The notes beneath the pieces were generated by a model, which saw nothing but the letters and a program-made list of their open reading frames with translations, did not search any database and was not told where the DNA came from. The position numbers and the translations under genes were made by a program. This document shows, piece by piece, positions 1 through 5,742 of a stretch of DNA of 5,742 nucleotides; the first letter of the stretch is position 1, and every line of letters begins with the position of its first letter. The stretch is from an uncultured Cloacibacillus sp. (GTDB taxonomy: Bacteria > Synergistota > Synergistia > Synergistales > Synergistaceae): assembly GCA_900545755.1 (NCBI GenBank), contig URAG01000100.1:1-5742 (forward strand), written 5' to 3'.

Positions 1-27
1 GCGTCTACGACATTCGATAATCCCTTC

Positions 28-65
28 AAAAATGCGGTGGAGACTCGCTTCTGAGCCTCCGCCGC
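28..65 (-). terminator. Rho-independent terminator after the S1 gene
   Basis: Read on the minus strand, three bases after the S1 stop codon comes a hairpin: GCGGCGGAG, G, CUC, a six-base loop AGAAGC, GAG, U, CUCCACCGC. This makes a 13-position stem (65-53 with 46-34) with one C-A mismatch (61/38) and one G-U wobble (56/43). It is followed by AUUUUUG (33-27), a five-U run. Its position right after the last gene supports the end of the transcript. The opposite strand also folds and runs into TTTATTT (68-74), so it might act weakly in both directions. Confidence 0.75.
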
Positions 66-68
66 GCT

Positions 69-1436
69 TTATTTCTGCGGATCTACCATGGTCAGGGAGA
101 TCCGCTTGCGGGCAAGGTCCACCTCCAAAACCTTGACTTTGACAATATCCCCCACCTTCAGCACTTCGCCGGGGTGCTTAATGAACTTATCGCTGATCTG
201 CGAAACATGCACAAGACCGTCCTGGTGTACACCCAGATCGACGAATGCGCCGAAGTCGGCGATTCTGACTACCTTCACAGGAACCTCGGCATCCTTCTGG
301 TACTTCTCGGCGGCGTTCTTCCACGGATCGTGGAGCTGCTTGTAACCGAGGCTGATGCGCTTGCGGTCCTTGTCTACGTCTATGATGGAGACTTCAACCT
401 TCTGGCCCTTCTTGAGCACCTCTTTCGGGTGCTTGATGCGGGTCCAGCTGAGGTCGCCGATGTGGATGAGTCCTTCCACGCCGGGCTCTATTTCAACAAA
501 AGCTCCGAAGTCGGTCAGGTTGGTGACGGTGCCTTCCGTCGTCTTTCCGGGCGTCCAGCGCTCGGCGACGGTGTTCCACGGATCGTCGAGGGTCTGGCGG
601 ATCGAGAGGGAGATGCGGTTGTTCTCCGTATCGATTCCGATGACCTTAACCTTCACATGGTCGCCCTTGGCCACGATGTCTTTGGCCTTGGCGTTGCGCT
701 GCCACGCGAGCTCGCTGATGTGGACGAGCCCTTCCATGGCACCGAGGTTGACGAAAACGCCGAAGGAAGTGATGCTGCTGACGTCGCCCTCAAGGATGTC
801 GCCTTCGTGGACCTGCTCGTAGAAGGCCTGGCGAGTCTTTGAGAGTTCTTCTTCGATGAGGCTGCGGCGCGAGAATACGAGGCGGCGCTTTCTGCGGTCC
901 TTCTCGATGAGCTTGACGGGGAATTCCTGTCCAACAAGGTTGCCGGGGTTGACTCCACGGCCTTCCTGCGTAAGATGCGAGATGGGAATGAAGCCCTCGA
1001 TGCCGCAGCAGTTTACGATAAGGCCGCCTTTCACCTTGCGAAGGCCCTTGACGTTGATCGTCTCGTTCTTCTCCGCCTCTTCCTCGAGCTTGTTCCAGCG
1101 CTCGTCGAACTCGCAGCGCCAGCGCGAAAGGCTGAGCTGCGCATCCTCGCCCTGATTGATGTTCGTTATCTGGACGCGGACTTTAGCGCCGTTCTCCGGC
1201 TCGGGAGTCTCCTCCACGAGCACGCGATGTGTCCACTCCTTACGCGGAAGGAATCCCTCGCATTTGTAGCCCACGTCTACGAGCCAGCCGTCCTCCTGTG
1301 TATCGACGATTGTCCCCTCGACGATCTTGCCGCGGTGGAAATCGCCCATCACATCGTACTGCTGCATCATTTCTTCCATTGTTTCTTCTTTTTCCTGCGT
1401 TTCGATTACGTCTTCGTTGTGAAGCTCGTCAACCAT
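69..1436 (-). CDS. S1 RNA-binding protein with five S1 domains, ribosomal protein S1-like
   Basis: From the preferred start the protein has 455 residues. An acidic, Met-rich leader (1-35) is followed by five OB-fold S1 repeats at about 36-104, 125-190, 210-279, 296-366 and 383-451. The first resembles S1 domain 1 ([16 protein letters not shown]) and the second domain 2 ([21 protein letters not shown]), the pair that docks on the ribosome in known S1 proteins. Repeats 3 and 4 carry the RNA-binding pattern SFGVFV/DFGAFV...GLxHIxxLxW, and DPW linkers follow them. The fifth repeat ([14 protein letters not shown]...[19 protein letters not shown]) looks more like the S1 domain of the Tex/YhgF transcription accessory protein. 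E. coli S1 has six domains, so this is a shortened version, expected to bind mRNA and help initiation. The longer alternative starts at 1445, with no spacer after its AGGAGG. It is the last gene before the terminator. I leave the symbol blank because rpsA and generic S1-protein names are both used for such proteins. Confidence 0.9.
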   Translation of the reverse strand: MVDELHNEDVIETQEKEETMEEMMQQYDVMGDFHRGKIVEGTIVDTQEDGWLVDVGYKCEGFLPRKEWTHRVLVEETPEPENGAKVRVQITNINQGEDAQLSLSRWRCEFDERWNKLEEEAEKNETINVKGLRKVKGGLIVNCCGIEGFIPISHLTQEGRGVNPGNLVGQEFPVKLIEKDRRKRRLVFSRRSLIEEELSKTRQAFYEQVHEGDILEGDVSSITSFGVFVNLGAMEGLVHISELAWQRNAKAKDIVAKGDHVKVKVIGIDTENNRISLSIRQTLDDPWNTVAERWTPGKTTEGTVTNLTDFGAFVEIEPGVEGLIHIGDLSWTRIKHPKEVLKKGQKVEVSIIDVDKDRKRISLGYKQLHDPWKNAAEKYQKDAEVPVKVVRIADFGAFVDLGVHQDGLVHVSQISDKFIKHPGEVLKVGDIVKVKVLEVDLARKRISLTMVDPQK

Positions 1437-1445
1437 ACCCAACAT

Positions 1446-1451
1446 CCTCCT
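1446..1451 (-). promoter_or_regulatory. Shine-Dalgarno sequence deciding the S1 gene start
   Basis: A perfect AGGAGG lies in the 17 bp gap after the ispH stop. It directly abuts the most upstream ATG (1445-1443), leaving no spacer, and lies 9 nt from the in-frame ATG at 1436-1434. The second ATG is therefore the better start. The strength of this site fits a highly translated gene. Confidence 0.75.
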
Positions 1452-1453
1452 GC

Positions 1454-2287
1454 TTACATCTTCTCTAATTTTTGAACAAGTTCTTTTATCAGCCAGTCAG
1501 GCGTGCTGCCGCCTGCGGCTATTCCTACGCTTCTCTTATTTTCCAGCCACCTCCCGTCCAACTCGCCAGCGTGCTCTATCCAGAGCGACGGCACTCCCGA
1601 AAGGGAGGCTATCTCGGCGAGCTTGCGCGTATTTGCGCTGTTTTTGCCTCCTAGGACTATTATTCCGTCTGCTTCCTGCGCAAGCCGACAGACGGACTGC
1701 TGGCGAGCCAGCGTAGCCCGGCAAATAGTATTATAAACCTTCAGTTCGGGAGATACCGGTACGAAAGCGCCCACGAGCGCTGAGAACGTCTCGACGCGCT
1801 GCGTCGTCTGGCTCAGCAGGCCGCACCGCCTGCCTTTCAGCCCCGGCGGTATGTCGTCCGCCGACGCGAGAACGTGTACCTCCCCCGACGCATACCCCAT
1901 AATTCCCTGAACTTCAGGATGCGCCGCATTACCTAATATTATCACGATATAGCCTTCTTGTGACAGTGATTTCGCCTTTTCCTGCGCTGTTTTTACGAAT
2001 GGGCACGTGCCGTCGACCATTTTCGAGCTTTTGCGCCGCAGAGCCTCGAGCACCTCGGGGCGCACGCCGTGCGCTCTCACGAAGGACACTGCGCCGTCCG
2101 GCACGTCTTCCGGTTTCTCCACAACGACGCGCCCCATTGCCGAGAGCCGCGCAATCTCCTGCGGATTGTGTATTGGGCTGCCGAGCGCGTATACGGCGGG
2201 CGATTTGCGCAGCTCATCCTCGAGCGTCGTTATCGCGCGCTTGACGCCGAAACAGAGCCCCGTCGGGTCGGCCGTTATGACTTTCAT
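1454..2287 (-). CDS. ispH: 4-hydroxy-3-methylbut-2-enyl diphosphate reductase (IspH/LytB)
   Basis: IspH is the [4Fe-4S] enzyme of the last MEP pathway step, reducing HMBPP to IPP and DMAPP. The chosen product is 277 residues. The three cluster cysteines are visible: C12 in [11 protein letters not shown]95 in DGTCPFVK and C189 in NTICRAT. Substrate residues are H40 (GSPIHNP), H73 (RAHGV), H123 and the proton-relay E125 (HPEVQG), T161/T162 (LSQTTQ), S217 and N219 (GGKNSANT) and S261 ([12 protein letters not shown]). A218 replaces one of the two Ser residues that contact the diphosphate in E. coli IspH. The protein is shorter than the E. coli enzyme (316) but starts and ends where the fold does. 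The open frame continues upstream to 2560, but that part lies inside miaA in another frame. The start at 2287 sits right before the conserved CFGV region, overlaps the miaA stop as ATGA, and has GGGGAG 8 nt upstream (2296-2301). Confidence 0.96.
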   Translation of the reverse strand: MKVITADPTGLCFGVKRAITTLEDELRKSPAVYALGSPIHNPQEIARLSAMGRVVVEKPEDVPDGAVSFVRAHGVRPEVLEALRRKSSKMVDGTCPFVKTAQEKAKSLSQEGYIVIILGNAAHPEVQGIMGYASGEVHVLASADDIPPGLKGRRCGLLSQTTQRVETFSALVGAFVPVSPELKVYNTICRATLARQQSVCRLAQEADGIIVLGGKNSANTRKLAEIASLSGVPSLWIEHAGELDGRWLENKRSVGIAAGGSTPDWLIKELVQKLEKM

Positions 2288-3240
2288 TGCGCTCGCTCCC
2301 CGTTCAGGTGCGCGAGACAGAGCGGCACGGCGCGGCGCAGGACCTCGCTCTTCGAGATCTCGTCGAAGTCGAACCACACGGCCGGCTCGAAGTGCTTGAA
2401 CCACGTCGTCTGGCGGCGCGAGAAGGCTTTCGTCGAACGTATGTCGCCCTCGATGGCGTCTAGGAACGTGCAGCGCCCCGCAAGGTAGTCCACGAGCTCG
2501 CGGTAGCCGAAGCCCTGGAGCGCCGGAAGCGACGGGGAGTAGCCGTTGTCGAGCAGCCACTTGACTTCCTCAGGATAGCCGCTAGCGAACTGTTCCTTGA
2601 CGCGGCGTTCGATATTCTGATATAGGTTTGCGCGCAGCCGCGTGAGGCCGATATAGAAGATATCATAGGGGGATTCCATTTTTTGCTGTTCTTTGTACCA
2701 CCAGCTCGCGTTGCGTCCAGTTATTCTGAAAATCTCAAGCGCGCGCATCGTGCGCACTGGGTCGTTCGGATGTATCCGTGCGCCGGCCTCAGGGTCTATC
2801 TCTAAAAGTTCGTCGTGGAGCGCCGCAAGGCCGCGCTCTTCTATCTCCGCAGCGAGCTGCGCGCGCACGGCCTCATCCTTAGGAAGGTCCTCGGAAAGAG
2901 CGCCGGAAAGAGCGCGGTAATAAAACGGCGTGCCGCCGATGAGCAGAGGCACGCGCCCGCGCGCGATAATGCGCCGCGCCGCATCGTCCGCGTCCTGAGC
3001 GAAGTCGGCGGCGGAATAAATTTCGTCCGGGTCGGCTATGTCTATAAGGTGATGGATGATTTCGCGGCGCACCTCGCGGGATACCTTGTCAGTACCTACG
3101 TCGAGATAGCGGTAGACTTGCCGCGAGTCGACCGATATAACTTCTGCGTTCAGCTCCTTCGCGAGCGAAAGGCTGAACTCCGTCTTGCCGACGGCAGTCG
3201 GCCCAATTATCGCGATTACCGGAATTTTTTCTTTCGTCAT
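2284..3240 (-). CDS. miaA: tRNA dimethylallyltransferase MiaA
   Basis: MiaA transfers the dimethylallyl group from DMAPP to N6 of adenosine 37 in tRNAs that read UNN codons, giving i6A37 in the cytoplasm. The 318-residue protein has family length and motif order: P-loop GPTAVGKT at 13-20, VDSRQVYRYLDVGTDK at 37-52 with the presumed catalytic D38, HHLIDIADPDEIYSAADF at 63-80, the substrate-channel strand IGGTPFYYRAL at 101-111 with T104, RIHPNDPVRTMRALEIF at 155-171, GFGYREL at 243-249 and the tRNA-binding KAFSRRQTTWFKH at 271-283. Small deviations from the common consensus are GGTPFYY (often GGTGLYI), GFGYRE (often AIGYRE) and AFSRRQ (often xYAKRQ); none removes a key residue. The start codon overlaps the mutL stop (ATGA, 3240-3237) and no strong Shine-Dalgarno precedes it, so translation is probably coupled to mutL. 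Its stop likewise overlaps the ispH start. Confidence 0.97.
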   Translation of the reverse strand: MTKEKIPVIAIIGPTAVGKTEFSLSLAKELNAEVISVDSRQVYRYLDVGTDKVSREVRREIIHHLIDIADPDEIYSAADFAQDADDAARRIIARGRVPLLIGGTPFYYRALSGALSEDLPKDEAVRAQLAAEIEERGLAALHDELLEIDPEAGARIHPNDPVRTMRALEIFRITGRNASWWYKEQQKMESPYDIFYIGLTRLRANLYQNIERRVKEQFASGYPEEVKWLLDNGYSPSLPALQGFGYRELVDYLAGRCTFLDAIEGDIRSTKAFSRRQTTWFKHFEPAVWFDFDEISKSEVLRRAVPLCLAHLNGERAQ

Positions 3241-4988
3241 CTTTCAAACCATTCCCGAAGTTTTTTATTCTCTATTATAAAGACCGTCGGCCTTCCGTGC
3301 GGGCATGTGTACGGCGTTTCGCAGCGTTCGAGGCGCGCGAGCAGTTCCGCGGCCTCCTCGGGCTCGAAGCGCCGCCCGAGCTTCACGGCGTCGCGGCAGG
3401 CGAGGCGCGCCATACGCCACCAGACCTCGCGGTCGCGCTTCGCCGCGTCGCGCTCAGTCTCTATTCCGCGCAGCGCCGAGCGCAGCATGTCGACCGGCGA
3501 AAGGTGCCCCTTGCCGCGTATAGCTGGCACGGCGGTCACCATTCCGTCGACCGTCTCGAAGCCCAGCGCCGCGAGCTCCTTTTCGTAAAGCGCAGCCTCC
3601 GGACGCACCGCGGCGGGAATCTCCATCGGCAGCGTCAGCCTCTGCGTCGCGACATTGTCCTTGAAGCTCTCGCATATTTCCTCGAAAAGTATGCGCTCGT
3701 GCGCCGCGTGCGGGTCCATTATCGCAAGCGCCTCCGGGAAGTCGAAAATAAGGAATCCGTCGGCGCTTTGCCCGACGTATCTTTTTGTCTGAATCTGCGG
3801 AATTTCCGCAAGCTGTTCGTCGTTTTCCGCGGGGAAGAATACGCTCTCGACAGGCGAGGCGACGCGGGCCGCGTACGACGGCGCGGCCTTCTTCGAGATT
3901 AAGTTCCACGGCTGCGCGCCGGAGGGGTAAAACGAGACCGGCGGCTGCACCGGCGGTTCAAACGACGGCGCGGGTGCGCCGGGCAAAGGCGCAGGCTGAG
4001 GCGCGGCGCCGCCCGAGGTTATCGAATGGCGCTGCGCGTAGACGGCCCGCGCGTTGTCGTAGACGATTTTGAAGATGTCCTGGCTTCTGCGGAAGCGTAT
4101 CTCTTCCTTCGTCGGGTGGATGTTTACGTCGACGTCGTGCGGCGGCAGGTCTATCATCACGGCCCACTCCCCGTAGGCCGCACCCTCCGCCGCCGTCAGC
4201 GCCGCGCGCACCGCGGAATCCTGCACGCGCCGCCCGTTGACGAAGAGCATCACGACGACGCGCCGCGAGTCGGGAATCGGGTTCCACCAGAGGCGCGCCG
4301 AGACTGCCCCCTGCGCCGAAGCGGAATAGAAAATCTTCGTCTGCTTCCCCCAGCGGCGCTCAATGCACTCGGCGATCGACGCGGCGGCGGAATATTCGAG
4401 AATTTTTCGCCCCTCCTCCTGCACGCGGAAGGAGACCTCGGGGTGTATAAGGGCGTAGTCGTTGACTATCTGAATGATGCGGCGCAGCTCCGCCGATGAG
4501 CTTTTTAGAAATTTGCGCCGCGCCGGAAGGTTGAAGAAAAGGTCGTCTATCTGTATCCGCGTGCCTGGCTTTGCCGGCGTCTCCGAATGCAGAGTGATGT
4601 GCCCCGCCTCGCAGCGAAGCAGGCCGCCGCTGTCCGCCCCGGCCGCGCGGCTGCGTATCTCCATGCGCGAGACCGCGGCGACGCTCGCGAGCGCCTCGCC
4701 GCGATAGCCGAGCGTCGCGATATTCTCAAGGTCTTCGATCGTGCTTATCTTGCTCGTCGCGTAACGTTCGACGGCGAGCGGGAGCTCGGCAAAGGCGATG
4801 CCGCAGCCGTCGTCCGTGACGCGCAGATAGGTCAGCCCGCCGTTTTGCAGCTCGACGGTGACGTTCCTCGCGCCCGCGTCGATGGCGTTTTCCAAAAGCT
4901 CCTTGACAACGCTCGCGGGACGCTCGACGACCTCGCCGGCGGCAATGAGATTGGCGATATGGGGGGATAGCTGTTCGATGTGCGGCAT
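3237..4988 (-). CDS. mutL: DNA mismatch repair protein MutL, endonuclease type
   Basis: MutL couples mismatch recognition by MutS to strand incision and excision. This copy is 583 residues, typical for the family. The N-terminal GHKL ATPase shows KELLENAIDAGA at 29-40 (catalytic E30, Mg-binding N34), DDGCGI at 59-64, ATSKI at 77-81, YRGEAL at 95-100, NLPARRKFLKS at 153-163 and DVNIHPTKEE at 287-296 with the ATP-contacting Lys. A Pro/Ala-rich linker covers about 325-375. The C-terminal dimerisation domain has the endonuclease motifs of MutH-less bacteria: DPHAAHERILFEE at 425-437, QRLTL at 449-453, ACR at 530-532, CPHGRP at 562-567 and a final FER. The metal ligands known from Bacillus MutL (D425, H427, E431, C531, C562, H564) are all present. 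The usual Gln of DQHA is Pro426. QRLTLP also resembles the beta-clamp binding motif. The stop overlaps the miaA start as ATGA. MutS is not in the window. Confidence 0.97.
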   Translation of the reverse strand: MPHIEQLSPHIANLIAAGEVVERPASVVKELLENAIDAGARNVTVELQNGGLTYLRVTDDGCGIAFAELPLAVERYATSKISTIEDLENIATLGYRGEALASVAAVSRMEIRSRAAGADSGGLLRCEAGHITLHSETPAKPGTRIQIDDLFFNLPARRKFLKSSSAELRRIIQIVNDYALIHPEVSFRVQEEGRKILEYSAAASIAECIERRWGKQTKIFYSASAQGAVSARLWWNPIPDSRRVVVMLFVNGRRVQDSAVRAALTAAEGAAYGEWAVMIDLPPHDVDVNIHPTKEEIRFRRSQDIFKIVYDNARAVYAQRHSITSGGAAPQPAPLPGAPAPSFEPPVQPPVSFYPSGAQPWNLISKKAAPSYAARVASPVESVFFPAENDEQLAEIPQIQTKRYVGQSADGFLIFDFPEALAIMDPHAAHERILFEEICESFKDNVATQRLTLPMEIPAAVRPEAALYEKELAALGFETVDGMVTAVPAIRGKGHLSPVDMLRSALRGIETERDAAKRDREVWWRMARLACRDAVKLGRRFEPEEAAELLARLERCETPYTCPHGRPTVFIIENKKLREWFER

Positions 4989-4994
4989 GGTATT

Positions 4995-5000
4995 CTCCTT
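4995..5000 (-). promoter_or_regulatory. Shine-Dalgarno sequence of mutL, overlapping the protease stop codon
   Basis: AAGGAG lies 6 nt upstream of the mutL ATG (4988-4986). Its first two bases are the last two of the TAA stop (5001-4999) of the CPBP gene. A terminating ribosome would therefore cover the mutL initiation site, which suggests that the two genes share a transcript and are translationally linked. It also fixes the mutL start. Confidence 0.8.
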
Positions 5001-5709
5001 ATCCGACGATGGCCCAGAGAGCCAGCGCGTTGACGGTCGCGTGGAGCAGGATGGACGTCCAGAGCGTGCCGGAGTGGTCGAACGCCCACGCGAAGACGAG
5101 GCCGGGCACGAGGTATTGCAGCATGAGGATGAGATAGCTCCAGTCCCACGAGGAGAGAGCGAAGGTCCACACGTGCATGAACGCGAAGAGCACGCAGGAG
5201 ATGACGTAGGCGGCGACGCGGCTCTTTTCCTTCAGGCAGCCGAACACGAGACCGCGGAAAAGGACCTCCTCGACAAAGGGGGCGAGAAAGACGATGATGA
5301 GCGCCGTCAGGCGCGGCGCGGCGTTGATGGACGCGGCGATGGTCATGTCGTTGAGGTTGGTGCGGCTGTTGAAGAGCACGTTTGCCACGCGGTAGAAGAG
5401 CTCGTTCGCGCCGTAAAAGACCAGAAGGCCCATGCAGAACGTCGTCATCGCGCGGCTCACGCCGCCGAGGAAGCGGCTCGTCGTGTGCGCGAGGAACGAG
5501 TGAAAGAGCAGCAGCACGATGGCGAAGAGCACATAGTAGTAGATGATGTTCGCCAGCGAGTCGCTGATCTTCGTGTCGAGCAGGACCTCAACAATGCCAA
5601 AGAGCTTGTTGGCCAGCAGCGGCAGCACGAGCAGATAGACGATAAAGAAGATCGTCCCCGCAACGCGCTCTGTCTGGTTCATGTGGGAGGTAACGGCTTT
5701 TTTTGCCAT
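4999..5709 (-). CDS. CPBP family intramembrane metalloprotease (Rce1/Abi-like)
   Basis: This 236-residue, very hydrophobic protein has about seven predicted membrane segments (roughly residues 17-36, 51-73, 87-106, 133-157, 164-181, 190-211 and 215-234). It carries all three CPBP (Abi, Rce1-like) motifs: EEVLFR at 147-152 (EExxxR), FAFMH at 175-179 (FxxxH) and HATVN at 223-227 (HxxxN). In this family the Glu and His residues form the active site within the membrane, and members cleave prenylated or other membrane substrates; many bacterial members are uncharacterised or act in bacteriocin immunity. The start at 5709 is chosen because AAAGGG lies 9 nt upstream at 5719-5724; the next Met, residue 10, has no ribosome binding site. 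The N-terminus has no cleavable signal peptide, and the first membrane segment probably acts as an anchor. It is the first gene visible in the run and ends 10 bp before mutL. The family assignment is firm, but the substrate is unknown. Confidence 0.9.
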   Translation of the reverse strand: MAKKAVTSHMNQTERVAGTIFFIVYLLVLPLLANKLFGIVEVLLDTKISDSLANIIYYYVLFAIVLLLFHSFLAHTTSRFLGGVSRAMTTFCMGLLVFYGANELFYRVANVLFNSRTNLNDMTIAASINAAPRLTALIIVFLAPFVEEVLFRGLVFGCLKEKSRVAAYVISCVLFAFMHVWTFALSSWDWSYLILMLQYLVPGLVFAWAFDHSGTLWTSILLHATVNALALWAIVG

Positions 5710-5718
5710 GTGGATGGA

Positions 5719-5724
5719 CCCTTT
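5719..5724 (-). promoter_or_regulatory. Shine-Dalgarno sequence of the CPBP protease gene
   Basis: AAAGGG lies 9 nt upstream of the ATG at 5709-5707. It is moderate in strength and supports that start over the internal Met at residue 10. Only 33 bases precede the gene in the window, too few to judge a promoter or an upstream gene. Confidence 0.55.
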
Positions 5725-5742
5725 CTGTCTGTTTCGGGGTTA

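Noticed and set aside
1..27. Possible start of a further minus-strand gene past the terminator (GAAGGG then ATG at 13-11)
   Set aside because: The ATG is followed after one codon by TAG (7-5). Two other frames stay open to the edge but have no start codon with a ribosome binding site, and the stretch is too short to judge.
319..586. Thirteen-base direct repeat (319-331 and 574-586) in the S1 gene
   Set aside because: It encodes the conserved DPW linker after repeats 3 and 4 and reflects protein-level domain repetition, not a mobile or regulatory repeat.
174..842. Long plus-strand open frame (222 codons) antisense to the S1 gene
   Set aside because: It is an antisense shadow of a strongly supported gene in GC-rich DNA. 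The translation has no recognisable domain and there is no convincing ribosome binding site.
1730..1735. Perfect TATAAT on the minus strand inside ispH, a possible internal promoter for the S1 gene
   Set aside because: The hexamer 17 bp upstream (CGGTAT) is unlike TTGACA, no extended -10 TG is present, and the bases encode the conserved VYNTIC segment around the third cluster cysteine.
2288..2560. Upstream extension of the ispH frame by 91 codons
   Set aside because: It lies inside the conserved C-terminal region of miaA in another frame. The ATG at 2287 matches the usual IspH N-terminus and the extension has low-complexity Arg/Ala composition.
2815..3588. Plus-strand open frame of 257 codons across the miaA start and mutL end
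   Set aside because: It runs antisense through two well-conserved genes, is Arg/Ser/Ala-rich in the manner of shadow frames, and resembles no family I know.
3864..4014. Pro/Ala-rich segment of MutL as a sign of insertion or frameshift
   Set aside because: A variable, low-complexity linker between the ATPase and C-terminal domains is normal for MutL, and the frame is continuous with all motifs on both sides.

Overview
The window carries five closely packed genes, all on the minus strand, so transcription runs from right (5742) to left (1). In transcription order they are a CPBP-family intramembrane metalloprotease, mutL (mismatch repair), miaA (tRNA A37 dimethylallyltransferase), ispH/lytB (last step of the MEP isoprenoid pathway) and a five-domain S1 protein related to ribosomal protein S1. 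A GC-rich hairpin with a U-run follows the last stop codon, so the operon probably ends there. Almost every base is coding. The only non-coding stretches are a 10 bp gap, a 17 bp gap and the two short edges.

The gene set and order suggest a GC-rich bacterium that uses the MEP pathway and lacks MutH-type repair, since its MutL has the endonuclease motifs. My best guess is Synergistota (Cloacibacillus/Synergistes-like), with a clostridial relative as the alternative. The guess rests on overall protein flavour and the ispH-S1 adjacency, not on a search. The proteobacterial and firmicute neighbour hfq does not follow miaA here.

Layout: the CPBP protease (5709-4999) is followed after 10 bp by mutL (4988-3237), whose Shine-Dalgarno sequence overlaps the protease stop codon. 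mutL overlaps miaA (3240-2284) by an ATGA, and miaA overlaps ispH (2287-1454) by another ATGA. The S1 gene (best start 1436, end 69) follows after 17 bp with a perfect AGGAGG. A terminator lies at 65-28. Bases 1-27 and 5710-5742 hold no supportable gene.

Functional logic: IspH makes DMAPP and IPP, and MiaA consumes DMAPP to modify tRNAs that read UNN codons, so the two overlapping genes are supplier and user. The S1 protein adds a second translation-related function; ispH and S1 are fused into one gene in many Clostridia. MutL is a common neighbour of miaA in many bacteria without a clear shared pathway. The CPBP protease has no evident link to the rest.

I see no mobile element, CRISPR array, RNA gene or clearly novel system. 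The window is a conserved housekeeping operon with a few notable details: a Tex-like fifth S1 domain, a DPHA variant in the MutL endonuclease motif, and a membrane protease at the head of a repair/translation operon.
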